From: Tanypteryx hageni
Taxonomy: Eukaryota > Arthropoda > Insecta > Odonata > Petaluridae
Length of the DNA stretch: 64,000 nt
Assembly (NCBI GenBank): GCA_028673005.1
Contig: CM054115.1
Coordinates: forward strand, 62,001 to 126,000
Direction of reading: 5' to 3'
The notes under the pieces are model-generated. The model was not told where the DNA came from. It saw only the letters and a list, made by a program, of their open reading frames with translations, and made no database searches. A program made the translations under genes and the position numbers. Positions 1-11,434 of the stretch are shown here, piece by piece (positions within the stretch are counted from its first letter, which is position 1; the number at the start of each line of letters is the position of its first letter).

Positions 1-400
1 CCTTAATACTTACGGTTCCTAAAAGTGACAGTGAAACAACATTATCAATGTGCTTCTTTGACTTCTCATGCTTTTCAGTTTTTTCTTTCATTTTGTTTAT
101 ATTTCTAAAACCATCTTTTGTCCACAGTACATCACCTCCAAACAGCAAACACGGGAAGCAAAACAGTGCATTTTTTACTTCAAAGCCGCAAAGACAACTT
201 TTCCGTTGGTACCATTCAGAATTAAAGCTACGAATATATTTCTTGTTGTTGATTTTGCCTGGCTGAGATATTAGAATATCAGGTGTTGAACGACCTCTTT
301 TCTTAACTGTAACTTTCTCATGGAGAGATAGCTGTGAAAACTTAAGCTGTTGAAGTTCACTTACAGTCACAGAACTTATTTCTTGGGGATGCAAGGCCAT
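1..400 (-). pseudogene. hAT-type transposase, N-terminal TTF/ZMYM1-like zinc finger (partial)
   Basis: An open minus-strand frame starts at an ATG at 400-398 and runs off the left window edge (about 133 codons). It carries the pattern of a TTF-type zinc finger as found in ZMYM1-like hAT transposases: a SEWYQRKSCLCG stretch, then LFCFPCLLFGG, then a Lys/Glu/His-rich segment containing KHEKSKKHID. In such proteins this finger sits ahead of a DUF4371 and hAT catalytic region, which would lie outside the window. A good splice-donor-like GTAAGT occurs near position 14 on the minus strand, so the exon could end there. The terminal inverted repeat at 895-913 fits the 5' end of the same element. I see no break in the visible part, but completeness cannot be judged. 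Confidence 0.6.
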
Positions 401-913
401 GGTTAAAGTTTTCTGTTAAATAAAAGAACCGAAAAAATGAATCAAATAGAATAGCTGGAAGCAGAATAATAATCTAATTCTACACTCTTCTACACTTTAT
501 CACATTCAAGAATATGGTACACGGTTTTTAAGCACAACACACGCTGAGTAAAAAAAAACTTCCTTCCACCATCACGCCAGAGCCGGCACTGCGAGAGCAA
601 CAGTGCTCTCTCTACCTGGCAGTCCCGCCTTCCTCCCCTTCCCCCCTCCTATGTGCGCATGTGCACAACAGTCAAACACCACGTCGCTGGCACTGTGAAG
701 CGCACAGTTCCATACAAAGATTTTGTATCTTTTTCATAAACTGGGGGATGGCTACTGAAGTACTGACATTAAGCTTAAGGAATATATATTGTACTACAAA
801 AATAAAGAAAGAATTAAAGAAAAAAGGACTCATTATATTAAATGTTATCGATAATATCAATTGGAAATAGGGGGTGCTGCAGTTCCGCAGTGCCTATACA
901 CGAGCCGCCACTG
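401..913 (-). mobile_element. 5' non-coding part and terminal inverted repeat of the hAT element
   Basis: Read on the minus strand from 913, the sequence begins CAGTGGCGGCTCGTGTATAG. This has the CAGTGGCG-type end of hAT transposons. About 510 bases of non-coding leader separate it from the transposase start at 400. A pyrimidine-rich tract lies near 600-650. The other end of the element is outside the window, so the target duplication cannot be checked. Confidence 0.45.
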
Positions 914-915
914 CT

Positions 916-1108
916 CAGTGTGTCACTCTCATTTACTCTACTGCTGAAGAAGGGCATAGGCCCGATAAGCTTGCGTGTTCTTTGTTTTTGTGTTCAACGT
1001 GTCTCTTCGACGCCCCCAGCAGGCTGCCAACTTGGTCTCCGACTTGGTAAGTGTCCGCTGGGCACCCTCATCACTACCTTTTCATTTCCTTAAGTCTATA
1101 TATATATA
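916..1108 (+). repeat. Penelope 5' pLTR-like direct repeat
   Basis: It is nearly identical to 4197-4443 apart from two short insertions in the 3' copy. It contains CTGAAGA (944-950), a GGGC/GCCC stem (952-955 with 960-963) and GATA (964-967), an arrangement resembling part of a hammerhead ribozyme core. Confidence 0.75.
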
Positions 1109-1184
1109 CCGTCCTTTTGTCTCCTTATTTGTTACGTTTACGTTTCTCTCCTGTCGTCTTTTCCTCTTATCTTTCTCATACACC

Positions 1185-4036
1185 ATGGAACTGACCCGTC
1201 TCCGTTATCATCTCCGCAGACACATCACCCTCAACAGCCAGATCGAATTCCTCAACTCCTGCCTTGCACTTGGACTCACCCCCAAATGCCTCACCATCAG
1301 AATTCCTCTTTCAGGCCTTTCTATCCCTATCCGCGCTTCCCTAGCCCTCACGTATCACCTCGCCTCTATCCATATTATCCGTTCCACCATACACCATTAT
1401 ACCACCCTCTCTAACACCCACTTCGCTAATTGCAAATCTCTCGTTCTTTATCTTCCTCATTCTTCGCAATCCATATCCGACCTTCACGCCGCTTTCCTTC
1501 AAGCGGCTAATGGTATTACCGCACATCGCAACATACTTCCCCGTAAACTCTCTCTGCTTTGCGTCCGGCACCTCAAACTTGGTCTTCCCCTTCCGTCCAT
1601 ATCAGCTGGCGAGGTCAAAAAACCACCTCCCTCCCCGCCACTCATCGGCCAAACTCCCTGTCTTGCGGATCTCCTGGGATTCCCAACGCCACCATCACTC
1701 TATATCCTGAAAAAGACCCACACTTTCCTAACCCGCAAACCTTTGAAGCGCTCCTATTTTTCGCACACTCCTGCCACCACCTCCTCATCTTGCCAACCAG
1801 ATTATGTCTTGAACCTTTCCTCCCACGTACTTACCCCTGCCGAGAATGAACTCCTATCACGCGGTCTTTCTTTTTGTCCCACCACCAAATTTGATCATTT
1901 TCGCCTTCTTGCCGACGTCCAGTCCTTCTGCCCGCACACTACGTCTAAAAACTAACCCTCCCAAAGAAGACTCTCTCACCTCTGCTAACCCTAAACTCCC
2001 TCTCGGCCTTCCACCTACCTTTTCCATCTTCAAACCTCCTTCCCAATACATTCCACCCACCCTTCCTTCCCTACACCCGGTCGAACAATACCTCAATTAT
2101 ATCCTTTCCAGAGTCTCCCAACCCAACTTTTCCGATCTTATCGACCATACAGATAATCTTACCAGACGTGAAAGACATGCTATTTCTACACTCAAACATA
2201 GTGACCATATCATCATCCTCCCTGCCTACAAGGCCACCACCACGGTTGTGATGGATCGCGCCAAATATAACGAGGAAGTCTAGCACCAACTTTCTGACGA
2301 AACTTTTTACCATCACCTTACTTCCAACCCCACAGACCACCACTCCGACAAAATTTCGTCCTATCTTCCTTCCTCAGGAAAACAGGAAGGCCTTCCCGAT
2401 TCCGCCATTGCTCTATTGATCCCCTACAAACCCCGCACATCCACATTCTACCTTCTCCCTAAAATCCACAAACCCAACATCCCCGGCCGCCCCATTGTTG
2501 CCAGCTTTAACTCCCCTACAGAACGCATCTCCGCCTTCGTTGACTCCCACCTACAACCTCTCATTCGTCAATTCCCTTCCTTCATCCAAGACACTAACCA
2601 CTTTCTCAAACGCCTCAAACACCTCCCCTTTCCTCTCCCACCCAATACCATTTTGGCCACTATCGATGTCTGTTCCTTCTACACAAACATCCCCCACGAT
2701 GATGGACTCTCTGCCCTTAGTAAACTCCTGGACTCAAGACCACCCGACGCAAGACCTTGCTCCCATTTCTTATTAGACTTGGCAGCTATGGTGCTAAAAA
2801 TGAACAACTTCTCCTTCGATGGGCGTCACTACCTTCAAATTAGAGGCACTGCGATGGGCACCCGTATGGCGCCTTCATACGCCAATTGTTACTTGGGAGA
2901 ATGGGAACGACTCTTCCTCAACGTACCACTCAGACCACTTTTGTGGCTGAGATACATCGACGATGTCTTCCTCATTTGGACGCATGAACCTGACTCTCTC
3001 TATTCCTTTCTCTCGCGCCTCTCCTCCCATCCTTCACTCTCTTTCACCCACCAATCCTCTACCTCCCACATCACATTCCTGGATGTCGATCTTTACCTTC
3101 AAGACAGCAAGATTCGCACCTGTGTTCATATCAAACCCACCAACAGCCTCCAATATCTCCACTTTGATAGCTGCCATCCCCTTCATACCAAAACCTCTAT
3201 CCCCTATGCCCTTGCTTGTCGAGGATGGAGGCTTTGTTCTGATAGAGCTTCCCTTCTACAATACTACTCTGTCCTCGAGGACGCTCTCCTCAAACGTGGC
3301 TACCCTCCAGTCTTGGTCCGCGAACAGATCCATAGGGCGATGACGCCTACCCACCATGGATCCCTTCCACACACACCTACTATCCCTGTATCAACCCCTC
3401 TTCTCACTCTTACTACACTTTTCCTTCCCGGTATCCAAGAAGCCCTCAAAACAATCCTCCATGCTGCCCACCCAATTCTTACCTCTTCCTCCCACCAGTC
3501 CCTCTTTACCAACCTTTTTGCCAATCCCCCGCTCCTCTCCTTCCGCCGGCCCTCCAATTTGGGAAATATCTTGTGGATGAAGGAACTTCCCACTTCTACC
3601 ACGCCACTTGCCATAGGGTCTCTCTCACTCCTGCGGCAAACCTCGCTGCCTCATTTGCCCTATCCACCTACCCTCATCTTCTTTCTCGAGTCCCTCCACC
3701 AATATCACCTACCCCATCACCTCTAGAAGCAACTGCACCACCCGTAACGTCATTTACCTCCTTACCTGCACTCTTTGTCCCCCGTTTTATGTAGGCCTCA
3801 CCAGCGATCCGTTAAATATCCGCATGAACGGTCACCGGAATAGCGTGTCTCTCAGACGCCCCCTCCCAGTTGCATTACACGCCAATGCCCACAATGTCCC
3901 CTTCAATAGTTGCTACATTGTAAGGGTCATTCGCGCCTTACCCAATGACACTCATGCCCCCCTTCTCCGACACTGGGAACTTGCACAAATACATCTTCTT
4001 GACTCTTTCTCTCCGCCTGGCCTCAACCTCCGCTAA
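1185..4036 (+). pseudogene. Penelope reverse transcriptase / GIY-YIG endonuclease, broken
   Basis: The polyprotein primes and copies element RNA into the genome. It starts at the ATG at 1185 and shifts frame near 1930. It carries an in-frame TAG at 2281-2283 and continues as the reverse transcriptase to 3726. The RT shows the Penelope signatures LPKIHKP, DVCSFYTNIP, GTAMGTRMAPSYAN and the catalytic YIDDVF. Near 3580-3620 the frame moves again. The C-terminal part (about 3640-4036) shows a Cys-rich linker followed by VIYLLTC, FYVGLT and MNGHR, typical of the GIY-YIG nuclease fused to Penelope RTs. The total length is close to that of complete Penelope proteins, so the copy is nearly full length but inactivated by point changes. 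Confidence 0.88.
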
Positions 4037-4196
4037 CCCTATTAGCCCCCTTACAATGTCTCCTTGTTACTTTGTAACTATTCGCACTCTACCTAATCAC
4101 ACTCCCTCCTTATTGGCTATCCACCCTTCCTACTCCCCGCCTCCTCCGATCATCAACCTCCCCACATCATCCTGTCATTCCCCGCCCAGTGTGTCA

Positions 4197-4393
4197 CTCT
4201 CATTTACTCTACTGCTGAAGAAGGGCATAGGCCCGATAAGCTTGCGTGTTTTTTGTTTTTGTGTACGTGTGTTCAACGTGTCTCTTCGACACCCCCAGCA
4301 GCCTGCCAACTTGGTCTCCGACTTGGTAAGTGTCCGCTGGGCCTCCTTCAACACCTTGTTGCCACCCTCATCACTACCTTTTCATTTCCTTAA

Positions 4394-4443
<50 letters not shown>
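4197..4443 (+). repeat. Penelope 3' pLTR-like direct repeat ending in (TA)n
   Basis: This repeats 916-1108 and ends in an uninterrupted TA tract (about 4398-4443). The hammerhead-like core recurs at 4215-4238. The TA run is also present, much longer, at the end of the related fragment near 51890. Confidence 0.75.
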
Positions 4444-4444
<1 letters not shown>

Positions 4445-4446
<2 letters not shown>

Positions 4447-5486
4447 AATAGGAATGCACCCAAAAGAAGAAGAAATATACGAGAAGATAGAAAATATTAT
4501 GGAGGAGGAAGGTAAAAACTGTTGCAAGATAGTGATGGGCGATTGGAACGCTGTGGTAGGAGAGGGAAGAGAAGACCAAGTAGTAGGAAAATTTGGACTA
4601 GGGAAAAGAAATGAAAGAGGTGAAAGACTTGTCGAGTTCTGTAAAGAGAAGAGGATGTTCATATCAAATACTTGGTTTGAAAATCATAAGAAAAGGCTAT
4701 ACACGTGGAAATCACCAGGAGATGGAGCCAGATATCAAATAGATTATATTTTAGTGGAAGAAAGATACAGAAATGGAGTAAAAAAAGCATATGGACTTCC
4801 AGGAGCAGACATTGACAGTGATCATGTGCTCCTCATGGCCGAAATAAAACTGGCCTTGAAGAGGGTTAAGAAGGCTAAGATAGTTAGGAAATGGGACTTA
4901 GAGAAAATAGCCACAGTAGGAAAAGAAAGAATAGGGGGAAAAATTAGCTCAGGCAATCAAAAGAGAAAACGTCGGAGGAATATGTGGATGATGCATGGAA
5001 TAGGATAAAGAAGGCTATAAGGAAAACAGCAGAACAGGCTATTGGGTTTTTCAAAGGTAAATGAATAATGAAGCCATGGGTGACAAAGGAAATGATAGAA
5101 AAGATGGAAGAAAGAAGGCAATACAAAAGCAGGACTGATGAAGATGGAAAAAGGCAATACAGGAAACTGAATAATGAACTAAGAAGAGAAACCCAAAAAG
5201 CAAGGGAGAGATGGCTAGAGGAGGAATGCTCAGATATAGAAGATCTAGAGAGAAAAGGAATGTATGACTTCATGTATAAGAAAGTAAAAAATGTAACGTG
5301 GGATAGATGGAGAACAAGTGGTTGTGTGAAAGAGATTGAAAGTAAAGAAGATAAAGTTCTATATAAGGAAGAGGAGGTCCTTAATAGATGGAGAAAATAC
5401 ATGGAGGAGTTGTACAAATCAAATGAAAAACCAAAGGATCTCCGTATTGAAGAGCAGGATGAAATAAATAATGATGAAACGGGATA
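4445..5486 (+). pseudogene. RTE/BovB-like LINE, 5'- and 3'-truncated endonuclease region
   Basis: This copy matches the N-terminal half of the open LINE protein at 44227-47067 almost word for word. It keeps the apurinic endonuclease block (VMGDWNAVVG, the YQIDYIL segment, GADIDSDHVLL) and the linker up to NNDETG. Relative to that copy it lacks about 54 bases just after the HPK codons, and it has a frame change plus a stop around 5000-5065. It starts inside the gene next to the Penelope TA tract. It stops abruptly at about 5486, where the mariner-like element begins, and no reverse transcriptase part is present. Confidence 0.8.
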
Positions 5487-5533
5487 GTTTTGAAGCCTCG
5501 GGATCCACCGTATTCAGGTCTCCCCGTTAACAG

Positions 5534-6555
5534 ATGAAGAGGAAAAGAGACGCTTTAAGAATTGACGACTTCGATAAGGACATTATTCGCAGAAAGGTAC
5601 TGAGTTACTACGAAAAGGGAGAATATCCTACTTTTAAACAAATACTGGCAGAAATGAACTTTCAGTGGCAAATTACGTCACTATGGAGGATTTCAAAATC
5701 AATGGGCTTTAAATATAGGAAGACTAACGACGGAAGGAAATTCCTTCTGGAAAGAATGGACGTAGTTATGGCTCGAGTTACGTTTTTACGTATAATGAAT
5801 GACCTCCGAAACAAAATCAACCCCAATGATCACAAAAGGATCACATTTTATTTGGATGAGACGTGGGTCAACCAGAACTACGCCCCAAAAAAGATATGGC
5901 AGAATGAAGATGGTGAGGGTGGATTGAAATTCCCGATTGGAAAGGGTGGGAGAGTTATTGTGTGCCATGTGGGATCAGCAGAGACTGGTTTTTTTTAGAA
6001 GGATGCAAACTTGTGTTCCGGCCAAAAGTCAAGTCTTCCAGTGATGACTATCACACAGACATGAACGCTAGTGTTTTCAAAACCTGGTCTTTGAAATTTT
6101 TAGATATTCTCGATGAGAGAGAAATAAAAGGTGCGACAATTGTTATGGATAACGCAAGTTATCATTCTGTTATCCTCGACAAAACGCCGTCTTCCAACAC
6201 AAGAAAGGCTGACATTCTGGCATGGCTCTCGACACGAAATATACACCACGATGCGAATCAAACCCGGGCAGAGCTGCTTTATTTGGTTAAATTACTGAAG
6301 CCAAGAACCAACTCTTATGAATTGGATTGTATTGTGCGGACAAGAGGTCATACGGTAGTACGTCTCCCTCCTTATCACTGCCATTACAATCCTATTGAAC
6401 TGATATGGGCGCAGGTGAAAGACCAAGTAGGAAAAAGGAATAACACCTTCCGGTTGGCCGATGTCGAGGTGTTGATGAATGAAGAACTGGAGAAAGTAAC
6501 GAGAAGTGATTGGGAAAACTGTGTCAAACATGCGGAAAAGCTTCAAAGACGATAG
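5534..6555 (+). pseudogene. IS630/Tc1/mariner-superfamily transposase (DD82E-type spacing)
   Basis: A cut-and-paste transposase. The first half (5534-5998) holds helix-turn-helix-like DNA-binding sequence, then the first catalytic Asp in FYLDETWVNQ. A one-base change in the eight-T run near 5988-5995 shifts the frame. The second half (to 6555) holds the second Asp in VMDNASYHS and the Glu in NPIELIWAQVK. I count 82 residues between the second Asp and the Glu, far more than the 34-41 of ordinary Tc1/mariner enzymes. This fits the DD82E group described as Sailor. I could not identify clear terminal inverted repeats. Apart from the frameshift the frame is open, so the copy looks fairly young. 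Confidence 0.75.
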
Positions 6556-6600
6556 CAGTGACACTGACTTCAGCGATGAATCAGACATCAACGATACCTT

Positions 6601-7137
6601 TTAAAACAACGAAAGCTGAATGTAAATAAAATTTTATATAAATAGTAGTATAATGTAGGTAGAAAATATTGCAATGATGAGAAAAAAATTACAAAAACAA
6701 TGAAAATCAAAAAAATATTTTTAACTTCGCCATTGCAGGTCCAAAGCCCTGATTAAAAAGAAGGATGGGAAATATTTTAACGCAATGGAAAATGGCCGGT
6801 AGTAATAAACAATGACCGTAAGTTTATCTGCGACGCGTCGCCTTTCATTCGCAAGCAGATCATTTCAAGAGCGGATATCTGGCAATGCTGTTAGGTTTTT
6901 CTATGCATTTCGAAAGCCGCGGGTGACGTGGGAGAGGGAAAAGGGAAGAAGGGGAGAGGGAAAAGGTTCTCATAGGCTACTTGCTATGTGAAGGTCATGC
7001 TTCTTAAGACGAGAAACATACTATAGTGCCCTCGAAGGTATCCATCTTGAAATTAAACTTGTAGCGCCCTCGGATGTCGAAAACTGGAACTATGATTATT
7101 AGAATTAATTTTACCAGAGGGGAGAGGGGTGGGGGAG
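6601..7137. other. non-coding stretch between mariner-like and P elements
   Basis: AT-rich 3' flank of the mariner-like gene to about 6800, then more GC-rich DNA with purine-rich runs (6930-6970). I see no gene, tRNA or clear repeat. Confidence 0.4.
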
Positions 7138-7595
7138 CTATACCAAGGCCGTCTCGAAGTACAGACCTGCCACTGGCGGCTCAAAAGCCCGCTGACGTCA
7201 CGAGAGAAATCTGAACGCAAGTAGACTCGCATTTGTTTCGCCAATGCTTTCGAAGTCTTTTGAAGGAGAACGCGTGTAGCTAAGTGGTGTGTTTAAGGTA
7301 ATTTTGGTGGTTTACTGTGAAAAGTTGTAAGTTGTTCCTGTTTTTGGATCCATATTGGACACCAGTTCGAGAAGAATTACAATTAAGGAATAAATACTGA
7401 ACGGTAAGTAATTAAAGTTAATATTATTTGAATTAGATTCCGTTGACTAGATGTTTCTCTTTTTGATTTTTGCGTGGATGCATAATATAATTAGAATATG
7501 ATTAATGTAATATATATTATATATGCTTAATGTAATATTTTTAAGGACATTTAAGAGTTGAAAAAGAATAATGTAGTATTTGCTCAAAATTTCAT

Positions 7596-10409
7596 ATGGG
7601 AAGGAAATGCTGTGTGCCTGGATGTAAGTCTAACTATGATGGACAGGCTTATACTCCTTGCTTCTCTTTTCCGAAAGATCCAGTGCGAAGAGCCAAGTGG
7701 TTACACAACATCCATATAAAGGACTTCAGTCCTAGTAACACAGCTGTTGTTTGTGTAAAACATTTTTCGGAGAACTTTGTTATTCGCGAAGACAGGATGA
7801 AACGGGATGACGGCAGTGAGCTTGTTGTTCCTAGGAAACACTTAGCTTTGAAGAATGATGCTTACCCTACAATTTTCGAAGGTCAGCCATCATATTTATC
7901 TTCAGAACCAAGTCAACCCAGACGACGCCCAGAAGACAGGGTAGCTGAAGCAAAACTGGCTGAAGAAAGGAAATTTAGCCAGTGGTGTGAAGAAGACACC
8001 ATTAAGTCATTTGCATGTTTACAGAATGGCTATAAAATGCGTTTAACTTCAGGTTGGTTAGTCCTTAATGAAAGTGATTGCTTAATTTTAGGAAAAATGT
8101 GTTTCGTTGATTATCCTAAAATAATTTTAAGTGTTAAAGTTTTTCATGATTTAAGTGTATCTGTTTGGCATAATAATGTTCGTCTGCCTAAAATGAAATT
8201 AGACTGGGTTTTGGGGAAATCTTCCTTATGTGATAGGCGGACAAAACTTGAGTCTTTGCTAAGTCATTTATTTTCACATGAACTTAATGATGCATCTACA
8301 AAGATTGAAATAGCTTTACAGTTATTAATTTCATCTGTGGAAGAGTTTTAGATAAAAATTCCAATTTAAAATTTTGTATAGAACAATTGAGGCTTTTAAA
8401 TTCTAAAAAGCCGAAATATTCTTCCCCTTTTTTAGTCTGGTGCTGCACTGTTTATTTTTGTTATCCAGCTGCTTACAACTTTATCTGCCAGTCAAAAGTC
8501 ATTCTTCTTCCATCTATTTCTTACATGAGACAATTGGGTTCAAACTTGGGGGTTGGAAAAGTTGGGAAAAACAATGCACATGTAAGTTATTTATCTGAAA
8601 AATTCAAACTGCTTGATGCTAGTGAGAACCTTATCTCCATCATGCTAGATGAAATTTATGTGAAGCCAGGCCTGTCTTATGTTGGAGGGAAAGTTTTGGG
8701 CAAAGCATCTGACAATCAACGTGAAGCAAACAACATTTCAGTGCTTTATGCTGTCATCTGTGCTCTCTAAAAATAAGGATGTAATAGCTGTCTATCCTGT
8801 AAAAAAACTTACAGCACACCATTTAAAGGAATTGGTAACAGAAGTGTTGCAGATTGTGGGCAAGATTGGTTATAGAATTGTATCATTAATCTCAGATAAT
8901 AATAGAGTAAATAGAACCATGTTTCAGATGTTGTGTGGAGGGACTTGAGGTACAAGTTTTGTAAATCCTATGGATAAGGATCATAAGGTATTCATTGTAT
9001 TTGACGCTGTCCACCTTTTGAAATCGATTGGAAATAACTGGCTTAATCAGTGGAAAACAAATCAAACATTTTATGTTCCATCTTTTAATGATGCCACTCA
9101 GTTATTGAAGCCAACTGTGCAACATCTTAAAATGATTTATAATAAAGAGTTGGGTGAAAATATAAAAACTGCTCCTGCCTTATCTCGGAAAGTTTTATAT
9201 CCATCCCCTTTGGAAAGGCAGAATGTAAATGCTGCAGTTAAGTTTTTTGATGAAAAGAATATTGCTGCTTTGGAACATTTTTCAAGTGAATTTGGGGATG
9301 GTTTCCTTGAAACAAAAAGCTTTATGGAGATTATATTGCGCTGGTGGAAAATAGTGAATGTCAAACATCCTTTCAAAGGTGTTCACTTAAGAGAAACATT
9401 TTGCCATCCAATTCACAGTGTTGATGATTCAAGTTTAGAATTTCTTAAAAAGTTTTGTTTGTGGTTAGATGAGTGGCATGCCAAGGAATCCCGTCTGGGA
9501 TCTTCTTGTCTTGGAAAATTGTCTAATGATACATATATAGCACTGAGGCATACCAGCCAATGTTTGATAGATATCTCCTGCCATTTGCTTCTTAATTTTC
9601 CTGCTAAATATGTTCTATTGGGGAAATTCCAGACCGATCAGCTGGAATCCAGGTTTGGCCAATATCGCAGCATGAATGGTGGGAACTATAATGTTGGTAT
9701 TAAGCAAGTATTAGAAACTGAAAAAAAATGAAAATCATTAGTATTCTATAAATGAATTCTGCTATGCTTGGTGAGTTACCATTAAAAACATTTTTGGTTC
9801 AGTGCTCTGATGATCTAAATGATGAAGAATTTCCAGATTTTTTTCTGATATTCTTATGAAAGAGGGTGACACACCATCTGAGGACTCAGTGCAAGTGATG
9901 GTGTTCATAGCTGGTTATGTTTCCAAACAGATAAAGAAGAAAATTAATTGTTGTGAATGCAAATCAGTGTTCTGCATTGATAGAGAAATGGTTGTAGAGA
10001 TGCAATGTGAGGGATATTCCGAATATTTGGAGTTTTTAGACGGAGGAGGGCTAATGTGGCCTTCGAAATTTGTTGTGGATATTTGTCTTATTACATTTGG
10101 TGTTTTTGCATTGTTAATAAGTGAGGAATACGAAACGAAATTTATTGATTGTAACAATAAAAAAAAAATTTGGTAAATTTGTCGATGTTCAAAATGGAAA
10201 ATATGTGCCTAGATATGTCAAGTGTTTGTAGTTGTGGAGTGCCAATTAAAAAACTGGTAAAAATTTGTGTTGAAACCATGAGCAATATTTTACTAAATAA
10301 CTATTGTAAAAATAAAACTGACGCAATAAAGAGGGAAAAGAGTGGCACTAAACGTAAGTTAAGTACACTCATTGCTTATTTTTGTGATTTTTATTTACGA
10401 AATTATTAA
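7596..10409 (+). pseudogene. P-element transposase (THAP domain, RNase-H-like core), decayed
   Basis: This would bind element ends and cut them in a GTP-dependent reaction. The N-terminus (7596-7860) is a THAP zinc finger: CCVPGC, then FSFPKDP, a Trp, and VCVKHF, giving the C2CH ligands. The downstream P-type core is split over several frames. Visible pieces include MLDEIYVKPGLSY (candidate first Asp), LISDNNRVN (second Asp), FDAVHLLKSIGNNW, and TDQLESRFGQYRSMNGGNYN (candidate Glu). A stop ends the first frame at 8351. Further frame changes fall near 8370, 8760, 8950, 9735 and 10175. The layout resembles THAP9/P transposase in order and total length, so it is a complete but inactivated copy rather than a host THAP gene. 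Confidence 0.82.
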
Positions 10410-10459
10410 TCAGTTTTTATCCTGTGTTCTGAAAATAATTAAAGACTTTGGTAAATTTC

Positions 10460-10501
10460 AGCGTTTATCACAATATATACGTATATGTTGTGATAAACGC
10501 T
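10460..10501. repeat. 42-bp near-perfect palindrome inside the P element 3' end
   Basis: AGCGTTTATCACAA at 10460-10473 is matched by its reverse complement at 10488-10501. The 14 bases between them continue the dyad except for one position. It lies about 100 bp inside the right terminal repeat. It may be a subterminal transposase-binding dyad or a 3'-end hairpin. Confidence 0.8.
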
Positions 10502-10616
10502 AGAATATGTATATTTGGATGATCGTGCCGCTAAATTCCCGCTTAGTCAGATCATTCGCGTGACGTCACAAATCCTAGTAGCAGGCCTGTATTTCGAGAC
10601 GGCCTTGGCTATACCA

Positions 10617-11430
10617 AGAGGTTTGCTTACTACTCCCTCTCCCCATCGGTCACGTGACCGAAACGTCACAAGCCACAGGCTGGTCCCGCGTACATTAAGG
10701 GTGTGAGGTGTTGAACCGAACTATATCCTTCCCCCACCTCCCCGCCCCTCTAACGTCGCAAGCCGCAGTCTGGTCCTAGCTATACCTCGAGTGTGAAGCG
10801 TAGCGAATACTCCCTCCACAACCGCCCCCTCCATGTGATGTCAATTCGCGAACGGGGGTTGAAAACCAAATTCTCCCAACTGGCGCCGCGACGGAGCCTG
10901 AATCCTTCGTAATTATGTCCACCACCCCGACTACCGATGTCGAGGTTTCGGCGCCACCTCTGATGCAATGAGCGAAAGCACAGAAGGTGCATACACTTCT
11001 AGTCTAGAAGAAGCGTCCTCTCCGCAGGACGATCCTCGTCAGACCGACGAAATCCCGGTCGCTCCGCAGCGTTTGAAGAGGGACTTTCTCTTTGACGGGG
11101 TTTCGCCACGATAACCACTTTGCACACCACCCTCTCAATAATCACACTTATTTGAAAACTTTTATCGTAATATTCATTCCATTATTATTATTATTATTTG
11201 TACCATCCCTCAGTAATCACGCTTATTTGAAAAGTTTTATCGTAATATTAATTTTATTATTATTATTATATCACCATTATTGAAACCTTTATCGTTATAT
11301 TTTAACAATATATATAATTAACTTATGAAATTTTACATGAGAGGATAATAATCATAGAATGGAATAAGGGTGGTAATAAATATATCATTAAATTAAAAAA
11401 CAGATTTTTTGACAAATATTTCATTTGCAT
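10617..11430. other. non-coding flank between P element and Polinton
   Basis: The GC-rich part (10617-11100) has no recognisable gene. From 11150 it becomes AT-rich with two imperfect copies of a segment containing CGCTTATTTGAAAA and ATTATT runs (11140-11280). Confidence 0.35.
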
Positions 11431-11434
11431 CTTG

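Larger units (their letters stand above)
916..4443 (+). mobile_element. Penelope-like retroelement with flanking direct repeats
   Basis: A Penelope-type reverse transcriptase and GIY-YIG endonuclease region is bracketed by near-identical direct repeats (916-1108 and 4197-4443). Both start CAGTGTGTCACTCTCATTTA and end in a TA dinucleotide run. This is the pLTR arrangement known for Penelope elements. The 3' copy has two short extra segments. The coding region has one nonsense codon and at least two frame changes, so this copy is dead. A second fragment with a related GIY-YIG end and terminal repeat lies at 51265-51890. Confidence 0.85.
7143..10608 (+). mobile_element. P element (THAP-type) with terminal inverted repeats
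   Basis: The ends are inverted copies: CCAAGGCCGTCTCGAAGTAC at the left (7143) and its near complement ending at 10608. The octamer CTATACCA is present at 7138-7145 and 10609-10616, the length expected for a P-element target duplication. It overlaps the first three bases of the left repeat, so the exact terminus is uncertain. Both ends also carry a subterminal TGACGTCAC. The interior encodes a broken THAP/P transposase on the plus strand. Confidence 0.75.

Noticed and set aside
1846..2283. Separate gene upstream of the Penelope reverse transcriptase
   Set aside because: It is in the same frame as the RT and is separated only by a TAG at 2281, so it is the N-terminal part of one broken polyprotein.
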